A DNA stretch of 35,476 nt, from assembly GCA_022561455.1 (NCBI GenBank), contig JADFRC010000006.1, positions 1 to 35,476 on the forward strand. The letters run 5' to 3'. The notes beneath the pieces were generated by a model that worked only from the letters and a program-made list of their open reading frames with translations, did not search any database and was not told where the DNA came from. The first letter of the stretch is position 1, and each line of letters starts with the position of its first letter. Both the position numbers and the translations under genes were made by a program. This document shows positions 28,492 through 35,476 of the stretch, piece by piece. This DNA comes from Chloroflexota bacterium (GTDB lineage Bacteria > Chloroflexota > Dehalococcoidia > Lucifugimonadales > Australimonadaceae).

Positions 28492-28520
28492 TTGACACGC
28501 TTGTGGGCGTCACCTACGAT
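28492..28520 (+). promoter_or_regulatory. glnA promoter
   Basis: TTGACA - 17 nt - TACGAT, 52 nt upstream of ATG 28573; shows the ORF-track start at 28492 lies inside the promoter. Confidence 0.75.
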
Positions 28521-28572
28521 TTCTGTGTCTCTGGCGCGGGGCCGCGGCGCGCGGTCCATCGAGGTTCCGAAG

Positions 28573-29916
28573 ATGTCGACCACCGAACTCGCCGATGCGC
28601 GGCAGTACGTGCTGCGCTTGGCCAAAGAGAACGACGTCAGGTTCATCCGCCTCTGGTTCACCGACATCCTCGGGAACCTGAAGGGCTTCGCGATCACCAA
28701 AGCCGAGCTTGAGGGCGCGCTCGAATATGGCATGGCCTTCGACGGCTCGACCGTGGAGGGGTACGCGCGCCGCGACGAGAGCGACATGGTCGCCATGCCC
28801 GACCCGACGACCTTCTCGGTGCTGCCCTGGCGCCCGCGCGAGAATGCGGTGGCCCGCATGTTCTGCGACATCGTCCGCCCCACCGGAGGCCCCTTCGAGG
28901 GCGACCCGCGCTACGTGCTCAAGGTCGCGCTGGAGCGCGCCGCGAAGCTCGGGTACGAGTTCCAGGTGGGCCCCGAGATCGAGCACTTCTACTTCAAGTC
29001 CTCGGAGGGCACGGAGCCGCTGGACGTCGGTGGCTACTTCGACGTCACCACGCCGCTGGACGCGGGCTCCGATTTGCGCCGCGAGACGGTGATCTCGCTC
29101 GAGGAGATGGGCATCCCCGTCGAGTACAGCCACCACGAGGTCGCGAGCTCCCAGCACGAGATCGACCTCCGCCATACGGACGCGCTGACGATGGCCGACT
29201 CCGTCATCACGTACCGGCAGGTCGTCAAGGAGGTCGCCATGCGCCACGGCGTCTACGCGACCTTCATGCCCAAGCCGCTGGAAGCACAGAACGGGAGCGG
29301 CATGCACGTCAACATGTCGCTCAGCGCGGGCGAGACGAACGCCTTCTACGACGCCGACGACCCGTACAAGCTGTCGGTCACGGCGCACCGCTTCGTCGCA
29401 GGCCTGCTGCGCCACGCCCCGGAGATCGCCTGCGTCACCAACCAGTGGGTCAACTCCTACAAGCGCCTCGTCCCCGGCTTCGAGGCCCCCGCCTACACCT
29501 CCTGGGCGCCGGTGAACCGGGCAGACCTGGTCCGCGTCCCCGCCTACCGGCCGGGGAAGGAGGCCTCGGTCCGCATCGAGTTCCGCCTGCCGGACCCGGC
29601 GTGCAACCCCTACCTCGCGTTCGCCGCGATACTGACGGCCGGCCTCGATGGGGTCGAGCACGAATACCCCCCGGTGCCGCCCGCGGAGTCGGACGTGGCG
29701 CTGATGACGGACGAGGAGCGCGCCGAGCGCGGCATCGTGAAGCTGCCGGGGAGCCTCTTCGAAGCGCTGGAGCTGGCGGAGCATAGCGACTTGCTGCGCC
29801 GCGCCCTCGGCGCGCACACCTACTTGAGCCTGCTGCGGAACAAGCACATCGAGTGGGACCGCTTCCGGGCGGCCGTCACCGACTACGAGCTCAAGCGCTA
29901 CCTGCCGACGCTCTGA
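28573..29916 (+). CDS. glnA: Glutamine synthetase type I
   Basis: RLWFTDILGNLKGFAITKAELEGALEYGMAFDGSTVEGY...GPEIEHFYF...GSGMHVNMSL...NQWVNSYKRLVPGFEAPAYTSWAPVNRADLVRVP...RIEFRLPDPACNPYLAFA. Confidence 0.97.
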   Translation: MSTTELADARQYVLRLAKENDVRFIRLWFTDILGNLKGFAITKAELEGALEYGMAFDGSTVEGYARRDESDMVAMPDPTTFSVLPWRPRENAVARMFCDIVRPTGGPFEGDPRYVLKVALERAAKLGYEFQVGPEIEHFYFKSSEGTEPLDVGGYFDVTTPLDAGSDLRRETVISLEEMGIPVEYSHHEVASSQHEIDLRHTDALTMADSVITYRQVVKEVAMRHGVYATFMPKPLEAQNGSGMHVNMSLSAGETNAFYDADDPYKLSVTAHRFVAGLLRHAPEIACVTNQWVNSYKRLVPGFEAPAYTSWAPVNRADLVRVPAYRPGKEASVRIEFRLPDPACNPYLAFAAILTAGLDGVEHEYPPVPPAESDVALMTDEERAERGIVKLPGSLFEALELAEHSDLLRRALGAHTYLSLLRNKHIEWDRFRAAVTDYELKRYLPTL

Positions 29917-29925
29917 GCGCCCTGG

Positions 29926-29955
29926 TTGACAGGGGCGTGCTTGGGCCGGGACAAT
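29926..29955 (+). promoter_or_regulatory. Promoter of the T-box-trp operon
   Basis: TTGACA - 18 nt - GACAAT, 10 nt after the glnA stop codon. Confidence 0.65.
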
Positions 29956-29964
29956 GATTCGCGA

Positions 29965-30240
29965 TAGCTGGCTGTGACGGGGAAGAGTACGCCGTCAGGC
30001 GAGGCCAAAGAGAGCCGGGGTAGCTGCGAACCGGCGCCTGCGCGACGAGCCGAATGGCCCCCCGAGCCGCGGTCCGAAAGGCACCGGCGCAAGCCGGACC
30101 GAGTAGGCGCCGCCGGGTCCGTCCCGATACCGACGGACGGCACGCTCTGCGACAGGCGGAGCGTGCCTGCAAGAGTCCGCCTTCGGGTGGAAAGAAGGGT
30201 GGCACCGCGGAGCCCCGCCCCTTTGGGAGCGGGGTTTTTT
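29965..30240 (+). ncRNA. T-box riboswitch, Trp-specific (specifier UGG)
   Basis: GGAAGAGTA 5' motif; AGAGAGCCGGGGTAGCTGCGAACCGGC distal stem I; GAA-TGG specifier (30055-30057); stems 30117-30138 and 30140-30166; T-box AAGGGTGGCACCGCGG (30195-30210); terminator CCCCGC...GCGGGG-TTTTTT. Confidence 0.95.
30213..30240 (+). terminator. Intrinsic terminator of the T-box leader (regulatory)
   Basis: CCCCGCCCCTTTGGGAGCGGGGTTTTTT immediately after the T-box sequence and before trpE. Confidence 0.9.
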
Positions 30241-30262
30241 CGTGCGTGCGATCGGAGCAGAC

Positions 30263-31717
30263 ATGGCGGGTTACGAGCCGACGATCGAGCGGTTCCGCGA
30301 GCTGGCGGAGGGGGGCGCGAACCTCATCCCGGTCTACCGGGAGGTGGTCGCGGACCTCGAGACGCCCGTCTCCGCGTACCTCAAGACCGCCCGCGGCGCG
30401 TACTCCTTCCTGCTGGAGAGCGTGGAGGGCGGCGAGCGGCTCGCGCGCTACAGCTTCATGGGCACCGAGCCCTACCGCGTCCTGCGCACCGGCCCGGGCC
30501 AGCCCGACGGCGAGGGCGACCCGCTCCTGCACGTGCAGGCGGAGCTGGAGCGGTTCACGCCGGCTCACGTGGACGGCCTCCCGCGCTTTTTGGGCGGGGC
30601 CGTTGGCTATCTCGCGTACGAGTGCGCCCGCTACTTCGAGCCGCGCGTGCCCACCCCGAGTGCCGATCCACAGGGGCTGCCGGAGGCCGTTTTCCTGTTC
30701 ACGGACTCGCTGCTGGTCTTCGATCACCTCAAGCACCGCATCCAGGTGGTGGCGCATGCGCACGTGGATGGGGACGTGGACCGCGCGTATGGGGCCGCGG
30801 TGGCGCGCGTCGACGAGCTCGTGGACCGTCTCGCTCAGAGCCTCGATGGCGCTCGCTCGGTGGTGGATCGGGGTGAGGCTCCGGCGCCGGTGTCGAACAA
30901 GACGCACGAGCAGTACCACGACATGGTCAAAAGGGCCAAGGAGTACATCGTCGCGGGCGACGTCATCCAGGTGGTGCCGTCGCAGCGCCTCGAGGTCCCG
31001 CTGCCGGGCGACCCCTTCGAGGTGTACCGGTCGCTGCGCGCCATCAACCCGTCGCCGTACATGTACTACCTGCACCTCGACGACGTGGACGTGGTCGGCG
31101 CCTCGCCGGAGATGCTCGTGCGGGTCGAGGACGGCGTCGTCGACACGCACCCGATCGCGGGCACGCGGCGGCGCGGCGCGGACGCAGCCGAGGACGACGC
31201 GCTCGAGGCGGAGCTCGTCGCCAGCGAGAAGGAGCGCGCCGAGCACATCATGCTGCTGGACCTTGGACGCAACGACATCGGCCGCGTGGCCAAGCCGGGG
31301 ACGGTGGAGGTCACGCAGATGCTCGAGGTGGAGCGCTACTCCCACGTCATGCACCTGGTCTCCCACGTGACCGGCCGCATCGCGGACGGTTTGTCCGCAT
31401 ACGATGCGCTGCGTGCCTGCTTCCCCGCGGGCACGGTCTCCGGCGCGCCGAAGATACGGGCGATGGAGATCATCGCGGAGCTGGAGGGCGAGCGGCGGGG
31501 CCTCTATGCGGGCGCGGTGGGGTACTTCAGCTTCTCGGGGAACATGGACACGGCCATCGGGATCCGGACGATGGTCGTGCGGGACGGGACGGCGTACGTG
31601 CAGGCGGGCGGTGGCGTGGTGTACGACAGCGACCCGGAGGCCGAGCGGCTGGAGTCGCTCCAGAAGGCGGACGCGCTGATCCGGGCGATAGCGGACGCGC
31701 AAGGGCGCAGCCGCTGA
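30263..31717 (+). CDS. trpE: Anthranilate synthase component I
   Basis: NLIPVYREVVADLETPVSAYLK...YSFLLESVEGGERLARYSFMG...VPSQRLEVPLPGDPFEVYRSLRAINPSPYMYYLHLDDVDVVGASPEMLVRVEDG...HPIAGTRRRG...DLGRNDIGRV...GTVSGAPKIRAMEII. Confidence 0.97.
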   Translation: MAGYEPTIERFRELAEGGANLIPVYREVVADLETPVSAYLKTARGAYSFLLESVEGGERLARYSFMGTEPYRVLRTGPGQPDGEGDPLLHVQAELERFTPAHVDGLPRFLGGAVGYLAYECARYFEPRVPTPSADPQGLPEAVFLFTDSLLVFDHLKHRIQVVAHAHVDGDVDRAYGAAVARVDELVDRLAQSLDGARSVVDRGEAPAPVSNKTHEQYHDMVKRAKEYIVAGDVIQVVPSQRLEVPLPGDPFEVYRSLRAINPSPYMYYLHLDDVDVVGASPEMLVRVEDGVVDTHPIAGTRRRGADAAEDDALEAELVASEKERAEHIMLLDLGRNDIGRVAKPGTVEVTQMLEVERYSHVMHLVSHVTGRIADGLSAYDALRACFPAGTVSGAPKIRAMEIIAELEGERRGLYAGAVGYFSFSGNMDTAIGIRTMVVRDGTAYVQAGGGVVYDSDPEAERLESLQKADALIRAIADAQGRSR

Positions 31718-31746
31718 CGGTCTGTGCGGCCGCTGCCTGCCACGTA

Positions 31747-31860
31747 TCATCCTGAGGAGTCCCGACGCCGTCGGGGCGGCGTGGGGATCTCTCGGGAGAC
31801 GGCTAGGCATTGAGGGGGTGGTGAGAGATTTCTCGCCCTTCTGCGAAGGACTCGGAATGA
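31747..31860. repeat. MITE/REP-like imperfect inverted-repeat element in the trpE-trpG spacer
   Basis: Terminal TCATCCTGAG / CTCGGAATGA (8/10 complementary), nested ATCTCTC / GAGAGAT, and palindrome CCCGACG-C-CGTCGGG (31761-31775). Confidence 0.6.
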
Positions 31861-31936
31861 CAGGGGCGGGGGAGAGTGCGAATGACAGCGGGCCGGGCGG
31901 CCCACTAGAATCGGCCCCGTGAGGGGAGAGGGAACA

Positions 31937-32596
31937 GTGGTCCTGCTCATCGACAACTACGACAGCTTCACCTACAACCTCTACCAGCTCCTGTGCGAGC
32001 TGGGGGCGGAGGTGACGGTCGTGCGCAACGACGCGGTGAGCTTGGATGAGATCGAGGCGATGGCGCCGGAGCGCATCGTCATCTCGCCGGGGCCCCGCAC
32101 GCCGGCGGAGGCAGGGGTCTCGACGGACGTCGTGCGCCGCTTCGGGCCGACGGTGCCGACGCTCGGGGTCTGCCTGGGCCACCAGTGCATCGGAGCGGCC
32201 TACGGCGCGAGCGTGGCGGGCGCGGGCGAGATCGTGCACGGCAAGATGAGCATGGTGCACCACGACGGCAAGGGCGTGTTCGCGGGGCTGCCGGAGCCGC
32301 TCGAAACCATCCGGTACCACTCGCTCGCCATCGTGCCCGAGAGCGTGCCGCCCGACCTGGAGGTCACCGCGCGGACCGATTCCGGGGTCATCATGGGCGT
32401 GCGGCACCGGACCCACCCGGTCGAGGGCATCCAGTTCCACCCCGAGTCGATCATGACGCAGGCGGGCAAGGAGCTGCTGGCGAACTTCCTGAAGTCGCCC
32501 GCGGGTGGAAGGGGGGAGGGGACGAGACCCTTCGGCCGCCCGGGGCGTCCTCAGGGTGACAGGGAGCGCGAGGGCGGACGGGGGGAGCGGCGCTGA
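31937..32596 (+). CDS. trpG: Anthranilate synthase component II (glutamine amidotransferase) with extra C-terminal tail
   Basis: VLLIDNYDSFTYNLYQLLCELGAEVTVVRND...ISPGPRTPAEAGVS...GVCLGHQCIGAAYG...VHGKMSMVHHDGKGVF...EGIQFHPESIMTQAGKELLANFLKS, then a low-complexity tail. GTG start after GAGGGGAGAGG. Confidence 0.96.
   Translation: MVLLIDNYDSFTYNLYQLLCELGAEVTVVRNDAVSLDEIEAMAPERIVISPGPRTPAEAGVSTDVVRRFGPTVPTLGVCLGHQCIGAAYGASVAGAGEIVHGKMSMVHHDGKGVFAGLPEPLETIRYHSLAIVPESVPPDLEVTARTDSGVIMGVRHRTHPVEGIQFHPESIMTQAGKELLANFLKSPAGGRGEGTRPFGRPGRPQGDREREGGRGERR
32521..32563. repeat. REP-like repeat fragment inside the 3' end of trpG
   Basis: GAGACCCTTCGGCCGCCCGGGGCGTCCTCAGGGTGACAGGG; its end CTCAGGGTGACAGGG parallels CTCGGAATGACAGGG at 31851. 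Confidence 0.5.
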
Positions 32597-33627
32597 TGGT
32601 GCAGAAGGCGGTCCAGAAGCTGGTGGGGGGCACGTCGCTCGGACGCGAGGAGGCGGCTGCTGCGGCCGAAGAGATCATGACGGGCGGGGCGACGCCCGCG
32701 CAGATCGCGGCGTTCCTGATCGCTTTGCGCATGAACGGCGAGACGGTCGAGGAGATCAGCGGCATGGCGGCAGTCATGCGGGAGAAGGCGCTCCACGTCG
32801 AGACCGACGGCGACGTGGTCGACGTGGTCGGCACCGGCGGCGACGGCATGGGGACGTTCAACATCTCGACGGCGGCCGCGGTGGTGACGGCCGCCTGCGG
32901 CGTGAAGGTCGCGAAGCACGGCAACCGCGCTGCCTCGAGCACGGTCGGCAGCGCCGACATACTCGAGGCCAACGGCGTGAAGCTGGAGCTCAGCCCGGCC
33001 TCGGTGAAGCGGTGCATCGACGAGGTCGGCATCGGCTTCATGTTCGCCCCGGCGTTCCATCCGGCGATGCGCTTCGCTGGGCCGGTGCGGCGCGAGCTCG
33101 GCGTACGGACGGTCTTCAACATACTGGGGCCGCTCACGAACCCGGCTGGGGCGTCCTACCAGGTGCTCGGCGTGGGGTTGCCCGGCATCGCCGAGATGAT
33201 GGCGGGCGTGCTTGCCGCGCTCGGCACCAAGCACTCGTGGGTCGTGCGCGGCGACGACGGCCTCGATGAGGTCACGACGACGACCACGACGCAGGTGTGG
33301 GAGGTCGCGGGCGGGAAGGTGCGCCACTTCGAGGTGAGCCCGGAGGACGCCGGTCTCGCCCGCGCGGCGCTCGCCGACGTCCAGGTTGGCGACGCCGACG
33401 CGCACCAGGCGGCGTTCCTGGAGGCTCTCGGGCAGGGGGCGGCGCTCGGGAAGGGCCCCTCGCCGTTCAAGGACATCGTGCTGCTGAACGCGGCCGCGGC
33501 GCTCGTGGTGGCGGGGCGCACGGCGGACCTGCGGGCGGGCGTGTCGACGGCGCGCGAGGCGGTCGATGGCGGCGCGGCGGCTGAGACGCTGGCGGCGCTG
33601 GCGGCGCTCAGCCAGACGCTGGAGTAG
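32596..33627 (+). CDS. trpD: Anthranilate phosphoribosyltransferase
   Basis: VDVVGTGGDGMGTFNISTAAAVVTAACGVKVAKHGNRAASSTVGSADILEANGVKL...FMFAPAFHPAMRFAGPVRRELGVRTVFNILGPLTNPAG. Confidence 0.97.
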   Translation: MVQKAVQKLVGGTSLGREEAAAAAEEIMTGGATPAQIAAFLIALRMNGETVEEISGMAAVMREKALHVETDGDVVDVVGTGGDGMGTFNISTAAAVVTAACGVKVAKHGNRAASSTVGSADILEANGVKLELSPASVKRCIDEVGIGFMFAPAFHPAMRFAGPVRRELGVRTVFNILGPLTNPAGASYQVLGVGLPGIAEMMAGVLAALGTKHSWVVRGDDGLDEVTTTTTTQVWEVAGGKVRHFEVSPEDAGLARAALADVQVGDADAHQAAFLEALGQGAALGKGPSPFKDIVLLNAAAALVVAGRTADLRAGVSTAREAVDGGAAAETLAALAALSQTLE

Positions 33628-33639
33628 GGAGCAAGCGAT

Positions 33640-34020
33640 GAGTTCCCATACAAGCATGTCGAGCATGGCCGCCCCGTTTCGGGCTTTGCCTCGAAGCCTT
33701 CGCTCTGTGCGCGAGCGTCGGTGGCCGACGGCCGTTTCGACCATCCCCCTGTCCCCCTTCCTGGCCAGGAAGGGGGTAATAAAGCCAAATACGGGGGACA
33801 CCCCCGTCCCCCCGGCAAAGGGGCTTCGCCCCTCTGCACTCCCCGTCCGGTTCGCGACGGGGGCTTCGGGGCAAAGCGCCCCGTTCGTGGTGAGGCTCTC
33901 GAACCACGGACCCTCGTTCGACCGCAAGCGTGCGTTCGTCCCCTTCGACGGTGCTCAGGACAGGCTTCGAGAGCTTCAGGACGAACGGGACAGGCTGTTG
34001 GCTCGCGGGGCGTTCGGTGG
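33640..34020. repeat. Composite palindrome-rich (REP-like) intergenic cluster between trpD and trpC
   Basis: CCCCCTTCCTGGCCAGGAAGGGGG (33753-33776, perfect 24-bp palindrome), ACGGGGG-ACA-CCCCCGT (33791-33807), AGGGGC-TTC-GCCCCT, CGTGGT...ACCACG, CGTTCGTCC...GGACGAACG. Confidence 0.7.
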
Positions 34021-34032
34021 TGGGGTGCCCGG

Positions 34033-34827
34033 ATGACGACAGGCACGATCCTCGATCGGATCCTCGATGCGAAGCGCGTGGAGCTCGAGCGGGCCAAGCG
34101 CGAGACGCCGATGGCCGAGCTTCAGGAGCGCGTGAAGGGTGCCCCGTTCCCGCTGAACCTCTCGGGGGCGCTGTGGGGCGAGAGCATCCGGCTCATCGCG
34201 GAGGTGAAGAAGGCTTCGCCGTCGAAGGGCGTGATCGTGGCGGACTACGACCCGGCCGCGATCGCCGCGGAGTACGCGGCCAACGGGGCCGCGGCGATCT
34301 CCGTGCTGACCGAGGCCGACCACTTCAAGGGGAGCTTGGCGCACCTCGAAGCGGTCAAAGCCGTGGTGGGGCCGCTGGGGCTTCCGGTGCTCCGGAAGGA
34401 CTTCATCTTCGACCCCTACCAGCTCTTCGAGGCGCGTGCCGCCGGGGCCGACGCGGTGCTGCTCATCGTCGCCGCGCTCTCGCCCGAGCGGCTCCGCGAG
34501 CTGCTGGCGGCGGCGCAGACGATCTGGCTCCAGGCGCTGGTCGAGGTCCACGACGAGGCGGAGCTCGAGACGGCGCTGGGGGCCGGGGCCGAGATCATCG
34601 GCGTGAACCACCGCGACCTGCGCACGTTCGAGGTCGATCTGTCGCTGTCGCTGCGCCTGCGGCCGCTGGTGCCGGCGGGCCGTCTGCTGGTCGCCGAGAG
34701 CGGCATCGGGGGCGCCGCCGACGTGCGCCGCCTCAGGGGCGCCGGCTTCGACGCGATCCTGGTGGGCGAGGCGCTGCTCACGGCGGAGGACCGCCCGGCG
34801 AAGGTCCGCGAGCTGGCGGGGGTCTGA
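34033..34827 (+). CDS. trpC: Indole-3-glycerol phosphate synthase
   Basis: ILDRILDAKRVELERAK...RLIAEVKKASPSKGVIVADYDPAAIAAEYAANGAAAISVLTEADHFKGSLAHLEAVK...PVLRKDFIFDPYQLFEARAAGADAVLLI...GVNHRDLRTFEVDL...VAESGIGGAADV. Confidence 0.97.
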   Translation: MTTGTILDRILDAKRVELERAKRETPMAELQERVKGAPFPLNLSGALWGESIRLIAEVKKASPSKGVIVADYDPAAIAAEYAANGAAAISVLTEADHFKGSLAHLEAVKAVVGPLGLPVLRKDFIFDPYQLFEARAAGADAVLLIVAALSPERLRELLAAAQTIWLQALVEVHDEAELETALGAGAEIIGVNHRDLRTFEVDLSLSLRLRPLVPAGRLLVAESGIGGAADVRRLRGAGFDAILVGEALLTAEDRPAKVRELAGV

Positions 34828-34830
34828 CGC

Positions 34831-35476
34831 ATGACGCCCGTGCACAAGACTCACGTGAAGATCTGCGGGTTCGGCTCGGCCGAGGCTGCCATCGCCGCGG
34901 TTGAGGCGGGCGCCGACTCGATCGGCCTCGTGTTCGTGCCGTCGGCACGGCGGTGCCTCAGCCTCGATGCCGCCGAGGCGCTGCTGGGCGAGGTGCGCGA
35001 GCACGCGGGTGAGCGGATGCCCGAGGTCGTGGGGCTGTTCGCGGACCAGCCGGTGGACGACGTCAATCGCCATATCGAGCGGCTCGGACTGGACGCGGTG
35101 CAGCTCTGCGGCGCCGAGGGGGTGGGCTATGCCAAGGCCTTGGGCGTCTCCGTCTACAAGGTGATCGCGATCGACCCGGAGGTGCCCATCGGCGCGCAGA
35201 TGCCCAAGATCATGGTGCTCCAGCAGCGGCATACGATGGCCGGGCACCGCATCGTCGTCGACACGTTGGTCGCGGGGGAGTACGGCGGCACGGGGGCGCG
35301 GTTCGACTGGACCCTCGCGGGCGAGCTCGCCAGGGCCTTCGAGATGGACCTGGCCGGCGGGCTCACGCCGGAGAACGTCGGCGAGGCGGTCCGGAGCGTG
35401 CGGCCGTGGGGCGTGGACACTTCGAGCGGCGTCGAGACGGACGGCGAGAAGGACGCAGAAAAGGTGCGGGCCTTCG
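34831..35476 (+). CDS. trpF: Phosphoribosylanthranilate isomerase, 3' end beyond window
   Basis: THVKICGFGSAEAAIAAVEAGADSIGLVFVPSARRCLSLDAAEALL...VVGLFADQPVDDVNRHIERLGLDAVQLCG...DLAGGLTPENVGEAVRSVRPWGVDTSSGVE. Confidence 0.95.
   Translation, partial: MTPVHKTHVKICGFGSAEAAIAAVEAGADSIGLVFVPSARRCLSLDAAEALLGEVREHAGERMPEVVGLFADQPVDDVNRHIERLGLDAVQLCGAEGVGYAKALGVSVYKVIAIDPEVPIGAQMPKIMVLQQRHTMAGHRIVVDTLVAGEYGGTGARFDWTLAGELARAFEMDLAGGLTPENVGEAVRSVRPWGVDTSSGVETDGEKDAEKVRAF

Noticed and set aside
25254-28883. 1209-aa minus-strand ORF antisense to ppdK
   Set aside because: Low-complexity Arg/Ala/His/Leu-rich translation with no domain motifs; mirror-frame artefact of high-GC coding DNA. The + strand PPDK is unambiguous.
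29891-32440. 849-aa minus-strand ORF across the T-box, trpE and trpG
   Set aside because: Shadow ORF; passes through the T-box riboswitch and trpE with no recognisable motif.
33721-34827. 368-aa ORF fusing the trpD-trpC spacer to trpC
   Set aside because: The N-terminal part is translated repeat sequence; TrpC starts at ATG 34033.

Overview
High-GC bacterial chromosomal window. Gene content and repeat style suggest a Chloroflexota/Dehalococcoidia-like genome (inference only). It is mostly core housekeeping, and I see no CRISPR array, prophage, transposase or secondary-metabolite cluster. Minus strand, left half: partial rpoD, dnaG, a deoxyribosyltransferase-like gene coupled to a LigB-type dioxygenase, an ABC permease/ATPase/NEW3 operon, mazG, FmdB, an MFS exporter, an atypical response regulator, cysM, moeB and an Rrf2 regulator, then fmt. 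Plus strand: DUF1461 and DUF2007-like genes, rplY, dnaA-obg-nadD-pyrE, cmk-plsC, ppdK, glnA and trpE-G-D-C-F (trpF runs off the end). gyrB is on the minus strand. The clearest non-coding element is a Trp T-box riboswitch upstream of trpE, with a UGG specifier, T-box sequence and terminator. Other points worth a second look: a structured multi-hairpin region upstream of rplY; a palindrome abutting the rrf2 promoter; two identical variant DnaA-box candidates flanking dnaA, whose product carries GGRDRTTV instead of GGRDHTTV; an Obg with a degenerate G3 motif; a duplicated gyrB 3' tail with mostly synonymous differences, resembling a recombination scar; and REP/MITE-like palindromic elements inside the trp operon, one apparently forming the TrpG C-terminal tail. 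I found no convincing wholly new multi-gene system.
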